A program made the position numbers and the translations under genes. 64,000 nucleotides of DNA. Source: Flavobacterium cupreum (GTDB lineage Bacteria > Bacteroidota > Bacteroidia > Flavobacteriales > Flavobacteriaceae). Shown here in pieces: positions 1 through 8,800 of the stretch; the stretch's first letter is position 1, and the number at the start of each line of letters is the position of its first letter. The stretch spans positions 62,001 to 126,000 of the forward strand of contig NZ_QWDM01000005.1 of assembly GCF_003996965.1 (NCBI RefSeq), given 5' to 3'. The notes beneath the pieces were generated by a model. That model ran no database searches and was not told where the DNA came from. It saw nothing but the letters and a program-made list of their open reading frames with translations.

Positions 1-3000
1 ATGGACAATTTTTTACATCTGTAATTTCAAAAGTATAGGTTCCTGAAGTACTCGTTGAATAGGTAAATTTAGGACCTGCAATACTACCACTTGTAAATAA
101 TGTGGTGGCACCTTTTTTAACTACATATTTATAAGGTGCATAACCTCCTGAAATAGAAACTTCTATAACTGCATTTGGTGCAGTGGTATCACAGCTTAAT
201 GGAGTAGTTGTTAACGCATTTGCTGTTAATTTACCTTCAATTTTTTGACTTACTGCTGTAGCATCACATTTGTTGCTGGTATCTGTAATCAAAAAGTCAT
301 AGGTTCCTGTTGCAGTTGCCGTATACGTAAATGTTTTGCCTGGAAAAGTAGCAGTTGGATTACCATATCCCGCTCCATTTATATTTACCTGATAATAGAA
401 TGGACCAACACCTTTAGTAATATTTACTGTAATCAGCGCGCTGGTACCGTCAAAACATAAACCTGTATTGGAAACAATCTCTGCTTCCGGTCTAACAGGG
501 TCAGCAATAATAAAATCTACATTTTTGGTGTTTGGACATAAATTAGCATCTGTTCCGGAAACGGTATAAGAACCCGGTGCAACACCTGTTATCGTTCCGC
601 CATTAACCGGGAAAGCCGTCGTTACTTTTGTAACCGTGTTGGTAAGTGTTAAGGTGTATGGTTTCACTCCACCTGTGGCACTAGCTGTAACTGTAGCACC
701 ATCTTTACAAAGCGCTACACTTGGAGAAGCACTTATAGAAAAGGCGGACTCTGTCTTAATTGTGGTTGGTAAACTAACAATACAAGGATTTGGTGATGGT
801 GCTTTTGGATCATCGTATCTTACACGCACATCATACAATCCGGCATCTTTACCAGTAAAATCAATTTGGGCAACTGTAGACTTAACCCAGTTAGCGCCAC
901 CGTCTATCGTATAATAGAAACCTTTAAGCGGATCGAAATTTTTAGCTATAATACTAAATGCACCGTCTTTAGATCCGTTACATTTTATATGAGTAAGTCC
1001 CAGAACTTCGGCAGTAAAACCTTTACTGTCTTCTACTACCACTTTAAGTTTTTGCTCAGACAAACATGATTTTGGTAACTGACGTACCCAGATATCATCA
1101 AGAACTAAATCGTTACCACTAAATACTTCACTACCGGAACGAACCACGAAAGTTAGGTTCTTATTATTTCCCGGATTCATCTTGATACTAATCGGTACCC
1201 ATTTTCTTCTGTTCGGATCATTTGAAGGAGCTGCAATTTCTCCCGTATCATCTCTGGCCACAACATTACCTAAAGCGTCAATTAATTCCACTCTGATAAT
1301 AGGCGCAGCAGAACTGTAACCCGGATTTAATAAGTTTCCAACATAAAAATCAACAATTATATCCTGATTTTCAATAACATCCACAATAGGTTTACTATAT
1401 AAAATACCGTATTTACCTGCGGCATTACCAATATTTACCAATAAAAATCTTCCATCAGGATCTCCTGTATTGTCCAGGTTATTTGGATTTGTTGTATGGT
1501 CTTTAAAGTGGAACCATGCACCTGAATTATTGCTTGATGGATCATCACCTCTCCAGAAGAAACTTGCTACTGAATAGGCATTATCTTCTACAGATCTACT
1601 TGGTGTTCCATTAGGAAATTTACACTGATAAGGAGGGTTAACTCGCTGGTCATTAAAACAATATGCTGCTGCAATACCAGGTGATTTGGTTGGCGGTCCG
1701 CTACCAAAATCTTCTTTTAACAAATTACTGAACGTTGGAGAAGATACCAGTTTGTATTTTACAATCACATCGTAGGTACCAACCGGAAGATCTTTAAAGA
1801 CATTCGGTGGTACATTTGTATTTAAGGCTGTACCTAAATAATATTCATATTCATAGGTAGTACTAGGATCCGTTTTTACAGTTACTGTTGTTGTTCCTTT
1901 ACCGTCACAAGTATAGTTTGTGGTTTGGATAAAAACAGGATCAGATGGTTTTGGCTCAAGGATAATGCCCTCCATAGGGAAAACACAACCGGCAGCATCC
2001 TTAATATATAAAGTATAAGGAGTCGCCTTTGGATTTACCCACGCAAAATTATCTGTAATATATGTAATTCCGCCATCAAAACTGTATCTGTATAAATTTG
2101 GTGCAGGAAAAGGTATTCCTCCCTGAGGATTGGTAATTCTTACCATTCCCTGATCTACATTACCCGGAGGTCCGCAACCGGATAATTCGGCTACTCCTGC
2201 AGAAGCTGTCAACGGATCTGCAGCTCCCCCAATAACTACTTTTCGAACGGCATCAAAACAGTCTTCCGCACCGTAAGTATATTTTACGATTACATCATAA
2301 GTACCCGGAGCTAAATTAGTTGTTGGTAATGTGGTATATGCTCCGTTATTTACATTATAAGAAACTGCATAACCTGAATTTGTTGGTGTAACCACCATAT
2401 CAATCTGACCACCTTTGTCACCATAACATTTACCATCCGTTCCTTTAATGTCTACGGTTGGTTTCGGTGTGTCAGGGATAGTAACTTTTAAGGCAAAAGT
2501 ACAGTTATTATAATCTGTAACAATTACATTATATATTCCGCCGGTCGGCAATGGTCTTATAACCGGGATTTTAGGATTTTTTCCGTAATCCACTCCGTTT
2601 ACATTATAATTGTAGGATGGAGGAACGCCTGGAATTAAAGTTCCGCCTGTTGGTAAAATTTCAAATTCACCATCTCCGCAGGCAAGCGTTTTATTAATCT
2701 TGTAAGTTGCTGTCAATGATTTATCGAATATTTCGACAGTCTGCATTTCAAAACAACCGTTATTAGCAGGAAGTGCCAGTGAATTGTTGGCGTAAACCTC
2801 TACATCATATTTTCCGGGAGCTAAACCTGTAAAAAGCTTATAATTCGGGAATGAAATTTTTCCTGAATTTTCTACTACTGTATTCGTTCCTGCAACTTTT
2901 ACTATAAATTGGTAATCTCCGGGTGCCTGATTTGCAGTAGCTCTAATAGTACCATCAGATCCCTTACAAAGAGCATCCGTAGGCACTACAGTTGCAGAGA

Positions 3001-5704
3001 AAATAGTTTTTACGATTGTTAACTTAACCGTAAAAGGACATGAAGACGTTTGTGGGTCCGGTGCTGTTTGTTTTACGGTTACCTCATAATTGCCTTCCGG
3101 AAGATTATCAAACACATTTGAAGTTTGGAAATCAGTTCCGTTAATACTATAGGTATAACCTGTATTTGGCAACGGATTTGTAACCGTTATTTTTCCGGGC
3201 GTTGAACAAGTTACATCGTCCTTTTTAGCTTTTACATCTAAAGGATTCTGGAAAACACTAAAATAAAACGTGTTCACACAGTTATTACCGTAACTTACGA
3301 TAACCCTGAATGCCCCGGATTTATTTGCCGTGAAATTCGGTCCATCCGGTGCTGCCTGTGTCCAGTTTACAGCATCTTCGTACGCACAACTTGCAGGAAA
3401 TCCTGTAGGTGGTACATCTGTAGAAACCTGCCATTTAATACTGGTGGCTCCGGCAATATTGGTTTTGATTTCTCTGGTGTCTGTCAGACCACACAAGAAA
3501 ATCTTTGGGAATTCCTTATTATCGTTGGCACAAAGGTAAGGTCTTTTTGTAGCCGGGTCTATATTACTGGCATATGGACTAACCGGATTATCATTGGCAC
3601 CTTTTGCATAATCTTCAACAGTATAGGTTTGAAGAATACCTTTACAATCCGGATTACCTCCTGTTTGTACCGTGTAGACTCCTGCTTTTATAACTGTAAT
3701 TTGTTGTGTAGTTCCAACTACTTTTCCAGTCTCATCTTTCCACACATAAGTAGTATATCCATTGGCTGCTTTTAGAATGGCGCTACCACATAATGATACT
3801 TTTCTTTGGAACAAACAATCACTGATTCCAACCAAAAAGTTAGTTGAAGTCGGATCACCTACAAGACATCCTGTATTAAAGGAATAACTTCCGTCTCCAT
3901 AAGGCTGTCCGTTGTTGGTTGGGTTTTCGGTACCAAAATAACGCGAAGTTGCAGTGTTCTGGATTTTATTAGAACAGGCATCAACCAATTCGTTACAATC
4001 CGCAACAACCTTAACCCTGAATATGATTTTATATTTAGAACCTGATTTTACAACTAGTTTATCATCGACATTAAATACTATTGTTCTTGTGGCTGCGTTA
4101 TAAGAAGCAACTGAAATACCATTATCCATAAAAATAATGTCGCTGGGACGATTAAAAATTACATTTTGTGGTAATATATCTGTAATCGTTAACGTTTTTG
4201 CATTGTCATTCCCCACATTCTGGAATCCGACCTCATAACGCATTTCCTGGCCTAAAGTCACATCAGCACCATTTAGGTCATATTCCGTTACTCCGTCGGC
4301 ACGAACGCCTCTTACTACTTTTGTTAATACAATCTTTGGCTCAATAATATCAACAGCAAAAGTGGTCAGGAAGGCTCCGTAACCATCACCATTCGTCGTT
4401 AATTTAAGTGCTCCCTGCGTTTCACTATTTCCTAATATTTTATTTCCGGTATTATCAATATCAACATTGTCAATATCAAAACCTAAAGTGTTTTCACTAT
4501 TAGGGTTTCTGTTCTTGACATACGCTCCCCCTTTTGATATGGAAGAGTTGAAAAAATTATCCTCATCACTTTTTATCGGAGTAAGCGTCATGTCTTTCGG
4601 ATTGACCGCATCCCAAATTTTCGTAAACAGTTTTGTCGGACTTGCCGGTGGTGGTGCACCCCCTCTAAACTGAAAAGAATCCCCTTTTAAACCTCTGTCT
4701 CCTTCTAAGGCAGAAACACCAATTTTGGCATAAACAGGCAAAGTTCCCGGTAAGGTTTTAAAACCCGAAACAGGAATATTCAATACATCTGAACCCTGCA
4801 CCCCTGCATAACCATCAAAAACCGAAATGAATTTACTCGGTAGTGAAGGGCTTTCGTAAATAACAACCAAAGTCCATCCTCCTCCGCTTCCTCCTTGTCT
4901 TTTTCCTCTTGTAGCTCTAATGTCAGCCACGGTATAAGTACCATTAGCATCCAGTACACCAGCACCATTCTTAACAGCCTGTAACTGTTTTGTAACATTT
5001 TTGTAACAGATAATTGGTGAATCTTTAAAGGACTGCGTATCTGCCGGACCATAATAGTGGTAACCATCAAAAATGATATCATCTTCGTCTCCTGCCGGAT
5101 CTGCTGCATTATCTGCAGTTAAAACCTCGTAAGTGTTACTACCGGGAACTTTAAACTTAATCTGGTTCCAGTCGCTCAATCTGGGTGTCCCTACGAAAAA
5201 TTGACTAGCATCAGTTCCTACTTCATTAGGGTAACAAGAGGCCCAGTATAAACCTGCATAAGCGATAGATTTACAACTATTGTCAATTAATAAATTTGCA
5301 CTACTTGAACTAAAGGTTCCTGGATCACCATCAATATCTATATAGACTGCTGTTTGAGCATTATTGTCGGCACCTCCATTATACGGTACTGCCAGGCCTT
5401 GTCCGGTAACAATACTATTTCCAATTAAAAGGATGTCTCCTTTTACCTGCATACTTCCTCCGTCTAACCTTGGTTTAAAAGGTTTAGGAATCTGTGCATA
5501 AATTGTAGTGGTAAAACACAAAAACAACAGCATACCAAGAATTGTCTTGGCCGTTGTTGCTTTTACAAATAAAGGCTGCAATTGTGCATCAAAAAGTGAA
5601 GCATTACGCTTTTCAAACTGATTTTGAATATCAGAAACGATGTTTTTGATAAAAGTAAAAACAGTTTTTACTGATTTAAAAGTAGTAGGTTTTTCCATAG
5701 TCAT
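1..5704 (-). CDS. sprB: SprB-like giant T9SS gliding adhesin, N-terminal part (runs off window)
   Basis: This open frame starts at 5704 (Met-Thr-Met-Glu; 5698 is an alternative) and stays open to the window edge, giving about 1,900 residues without the C-terminus. Residues 1-53 are charged and precede a hydrophobic core ending in YAQ near residue 70, so the signal peptide is unusually long. Next come a cell-surface region with AGLYW and VVIYE motifs, a DUF11-like repeat near residue 460-560 (QNVGNDNAKTLTITDILP), then many repeats of about 80-100 residues with the Cys / Gly-Gly-pro-Tyr / Gly-x-Tyr pattern of SprB repeats. A jelly-roll-like domain interrupts them near residues 1325-1545. The family is the mobile surface adhesin propelled by the gliding motor and exported by T9SS. 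It is last in the visible operon, after sprD; sprF would be expected beyond base 1. The assignment to SprB rests on repeats plus gene order. Confidence 0.8.
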   Translation of the reverse strand, partial: MTMEKPTTFKSVKTVFTFIKNIVSDIQNQFEKRNASLFDAQLQPLFVKATTAKTILGMLLFLCFTTTIYAQIPKPFKPRLDGGSMQVKGDILLIGNSIVTGQGLAVPYNGGADNNAQTAVYIDIDGDPGTFSSSSANLLIDNSCKSIAYAGLYWASCYPNEVGTDASQFFVGTPRLSDWNQIKFKVPGSNTYEVLTADNAADPAGDEDDIIFDGYHYYGPADTQSFKDSPIICYKNVTKQLQAVKNGAGVLDANGTYTVADIRATRGKRQGGSGGGWTLVVIYESPSLPSKFISVFDGYAGVQGSDVLNIPVSGFKTLPGTLPVYAKIGVSALEGDRGLKGDSFQFRGGAPPPASPTKLFTKIWDAVNPKDMTLTPIKSDEDNFFNSSISKGGAYVKNRNPNSENTLGFDIDNVDIDNTGNKILGNSETQGALKLTTNGDGYGAFLTTFAVDIIEPKIVLTKVVRGVRADGVTEYDLNGADVTLGQEMRYEVGFQNVGNDNAKTLTITDILPQNVIFNRPSDIIFMDNGISVASYNAATRTIVFNVDDKLVVKSGSKYKIIFRVKVVADCNELVDACSNKIQNTATSRYFGTENPTNNGQPYGDGSYSFNTGCLVGDPTSTNFLVGISDCLFQRKVSLCGSAILKAANGYTTYVWKDETGKVVGTTQQITVIKAGVYTVQTGGNPDCKGILQTYTVEDYAKGANDNPVSPYASNIDPATKRPYLCANDNKEFPKIFLCGLTDTREIKTNIAGATSIKWQVSTDVPPTGFPASCAYEDAVNWTQAAPDGPNFTANKSGAFRVIVSYGNNCVNTFYFSVFQNPLDVKAKKDDVTCSTPGKITVTNPLPNTGYTYSINGTDFQTSNVFDNLPEGNYEVTVKQTAPDPQTSSCPFTVKLTIVKTIFSATVVPTDALCKGSDGTIRATANQAPGDYQFIVKVAGTNTVVENSGKISFPNYKLFTGLAPGKYDVEVYANNSLALPANNGCFEMQTVEIFDKSLTATYKINKTLACGDGEFEILPTGGTLIPGVPPSYNYNVNGVDYGKNPKIPVIRPLPTGGIYNVIVTDYNNCTFALKVTIPDTPKPTVDIKGTDGKCYGDKGGQIDMVVTPTNSGYAVSYNVNNGAYTTLPTTNLAPGTYDVIVKYTYGAEDCFDAVRKVVIGGAADPLTASAGVAELSGCGPPGNVDQGMVRITNPQGGIPFPAPNLYRYSFDGGITYITDNFAWVNPKATPYTLYIKDAAGCVFPMEGIILEPKPSDPVFIQTTNYTCDGKGTTTVTVKTDPSTTYEYEYYLGTALNTNVPPNVFKDLPVGTYDVIVKYKLVSSPTFSNLLKEDFGSGPPTKSPGIAAAYCFNDQRVNPPYQCKFPNGTPSRSVEDNAYSVASFFWRGDDPSSNNSGAWFHFKDHTTNPNNLDNTGDPDGRFLLVNIGNAAGKYGILYSKPIVDVIENQDIIVDFYVGNLLNPGYSSAAPIIRVELIDALGNVVARDDTGEIAAPSNDPNRRKWVPISIKMNPGNNKNLTFVVRSGSEVFSGNDLVLDDIWVRQLPKSCLSEQKLKVVVEDSKGFTAEVLGLTHIKCNGSKDGAFSIIAKNFDPLKGFYYTIDGGANWVKSTVAQIDFTGKDAGLYDVRVRYDDPKAPSPNPCIVSLPTTIKTESAFSISASPSVALCKDGATVTASATGGVKPYTLTLTNTVTKVTTAFPVNGGTITGVAPGSYTVSGTDANLCPNTKNVDFIIADPVRPEAEIVSNTGLCFDGTSALITVNITKGVGPFYYQVNINGAGYGNPTATFPGKTFTYTATATGTYDFLITDTSNKCDATAVSQKIEGKLTANALTTTPLSCDTTAPNAVIEVSISGGYAPYKYVVKKGATTLFTSGSIAGPKFTYSTSTSGTYTFEITDVKNCP

Positions 5705-5783
5705 CTTTTTGTTTACTTACACTTCATTCCCTAAGGGGCATTAGAAAATAAAATTATTAGTATTCTAAAATATTTATTATTAT

Positions 5784-5809
5784 GTCCTTCTTAAAAAATT
5801 AAGAAGGAC
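5784..5809 (-). promoter_or_regulatory. Intercistronic hairpin between sprD and sprB
   Basis: Perfect 11-bp arms (GTCCTTCTTAA and TTAAGAAGGAC) with a 4-nt loop lie in the 128-bp gap between the sprD stop and the sprB start. The following sequence is AT-rich but has no clean U-tract, so it may be an attenuator or an mRNA-processing or stability element rather than a full terminator. Role is inferred. Confidence 0.5.
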
Positions 5810-5832
5810 GAAACTCTTTAATCTTAATTATA

Positions 5833-8800
5833 TTAATTCTCCACTTTTACGATGGCCATTTTCCCGTTGTATGGCTTTTTCCCTTTAGCTCCTAATGCTT
5901 CCTGAGCCTCAGATAATCCATCGAACTTATCGTAATAGATGTAATACTTACTTGTTGTTACATTATAGAAGAAATTAATATTCGTTACACCAGCAGCAAC
6001 TGCTTTGGTTAAGAACTCATCTCTCTTTTCAACACTGCTGTGTACCGCAACGATCATATAGTACCCACTTTCAGAATTTTTAATATTCTTGATGATCTGC
6101 ATGTTTGACTGGTCTTCACCAAAATCAAAATCACTGGCTGTTAAAGGCGTACTGCTTGGTTTCGTAGTTTCTTTAATACGTTTAAGAGCAGCTATATCCT
6201 GTGCATATCTTCCCTGATCATTTTCATATGCAGCCTGCTTGATTCTACGTCTTTTCTCTATTTCAGTTTCTGCTTTAATACGCTCTAAATTGGCAAGTAA
6301 TGCTGCACCATCTTCTTCCATTTTAAGCTGAGCCGCTTTCAGCTGATTTATTTTCTCCAGATAAGCCTTGTTTAAAGCATCGTTTTTATTTGGTACTTTT
6401 TTAAGTCTTTCGTTATATAAATTTGTCAGCTTCGCAATCTCATCTTTCTGAATTTTATTGGCTTCGGCAATCTGTAATTTTAAAGCTTCGATCTGACTGT
6501 TTTCAGCAGCTACACTTTTGAACGGTTTTGGTTCTTTGTAAATACCTTTATCACTTAAGTCGTTCTCTTCTTTTAAATCATCAAGGTCTTTTTGTTTGTT
6601 TGCCACTGTTGCTTTAAACTGTGCCAACAAATCATTTTGTGCTTTACCTGATGCATCTAATGATTGTGCTAGATTATCAATTGCTTTTGCTGTATCATCT
6701 TTAGCTAACGAAGCTGTTCTTGCAAGAGCATCGGCATCAGCTTTCGCTTTGGCATCTGCTAATAATTTTGCTTCACGTGCTTCCTCTGCTAATCTTAATT
6801 GTTCTGTTTCCTGTTCCGCTTTTAATTTTTCATTGGCTTCTGCATCCGCTTTCGCTCTTGCGTCTGCTAATAATTTAGCTTGTTCTGCTTCCATATCCGC
6901 TTTCGCTTTAGCATCCGCTGCTAACTTAGCTTGTTGTGCTTCTGCGTCAGCTTTTGCTTTGGCATCAGCTGCTAATTTTGCTTGTAAAGCTGCTGCATCC
7001 GCTTTCGCTTTAGTATCAGCTGCCAGCTTAGCCTGTTGTGCTTCTGCGTCGGCTTTCGCTTTGGCATCAGCTGCTAATTTTGCTTGTAATGCTTCTGCGT
7101 CAGCTTTCGCTTTGGCATCCGCTGCTAGTTTTGCCTGTAAAGCTGCTGCATCCGCTTTCGCTTTAGTATCAGCTGCTAGTTTCGCTTGTAAAGCTTCTGC
7201 GTCGGCTTTCGCTTTGGCATCGGCTGCAAGTTTTGCTTGTAAAGCTTCTGCGTCGGCTTTTGCTTTGGCATCCGCTGCTAACTTAGCTTGTAACGCTTCT
7301 GCATCGGCTTTCGCTTTGGCATCAGCTGCTAGTTTTGCCTGTAAAGCTTCTGCGTCAGCTTTTGCTTTGGCATCCGCTGCTAACTTAGCTTGTAACGCTT
7401 CTGCATCGGCTTTCGCTTTTGCATCTGCAGCTAGTTTCGCTTGTAAGGCTTCTGCATCGGCTTTTGCTTTCGCATCCGCTGCTAGTTTGGCCTGACGCTC
7501 TTCCTCTGCTGCTTGTAATTTCTGAGCTTCTTGTTCAGCTTGTCTTCTTGCAGTTGCTTCTGCATCCGCTTTTACTTTTGCATCAGCAAGTAATTTTGCT
7601 TGTAAAGCTTCCATATCCGCTTTCGCTTTGGCATCTGCTGCTAATTTTGCCTGTAAGGCTTCTGCATCGGCTTTTGCTTTAGCATCGGCAGCTAGTTTCG
7701 CCTGTAAGGCTTCTGCATCGGCTTTCGCTTTAGCATCGGCTGCTAGTTTTGCCTGTAAGGCTTCTGCATCAGCTTTCGCTTTGGCATCTGCTGCTAATTT
7801 TGCTTGTAAGGCTTCTGCATCGGCTTTTGCTTTGGCATCAGCTGCTAATTTCGCTTGTAAGGCTTCTGCATCTGCTTTTGCTTTGGCATCAGCTGCTAAT
7901 TTTGCTTGTAACGCTTCTGCGTCAGCTTTCGCTTTGGCATCGGCTGCTAACTTCGCTTGTAACGCTTCTGCATCGGCTTTCGCTTTGGCATCAGCTGCTA
8001 GTTTTGCTTGTAAGGCTTCTGCATCAGCTTTTGCCTTAGCATCGGCTGCTAGTTTTGCCTTTAAGGCTTCTGCATCGGCTTTTGCTTTAGCATCTGCTGC
8101 TAATTTTGCTTGTATAGCTTCTGCATCTGTTTTTGTTTTTGCTTCTGCTGCTAATCTTGCTTGTAGCGCTTCTGCATCAGCTTTTGCTTTGGCGTCTGCT
8201 GCTAGTTTCGCTTGTAAGGCTTCTGCATCTGCTTTCGCTTTAGCATCTGCTGCTAATTTCGCTTGTATGGCTTCTGCATCAGCTTTTGTTTTTGCTTCTG
8301 CTGCTAATCTTGCTTGTAGTGCTTCTGCATCAGCTTTCGCTTTTGCATCTGCAGCTAATTTTATTTTCAGTGCTTCTGCATCGGCTTTTGCTTTCGCATC
8401 GGCTGCAAGTCTTGCCTGTCTTGCTTCTGCGTCGGCTTTAATTTTTGCATCTGCTGCCAGTTTTTCTTTTAGGGCTGCATCTTCTGCTGCTTTCGCTTTC
8501 GCATCAGCTGCCAGTTTTGCTTTATTCGCTGCATCAATGCTTGTTTTTGTTTTTGTAGTAGCTGCCGCTTTTGCTTTCGTTTCTGCAGCAATTCTCGCCT
8601 GAAGTGCATCTGAATCGGCTTTCGCTTTAGCATCTGCAGCTAAGATTGATTGTAAATCTGCAGCCTCAGCTTTCGCTTTGGCATCGGCTTTTCGTTTTGC
8701 TTCTGCGGCGTCAGCTTTGGTTTTCGCGTCAGCAGCCAGTTTTATTCTCAAGGCTTCAGCATCGGCTTTCGCTTTTGTATCTGCCGCCAGTCTTGCTTTT

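Noticed and set aside
6596..8602. Long plus-strand frames (299 and 324 codons) antisense to sprD
   Set aside because: They mirror the 51-bp repeat on the other strand, which is poor in stops. The Ala/Ser/Phe-rich products have no signal or domain, and the minus-strand protein has signal peptide, barrel and SPOR-like end.
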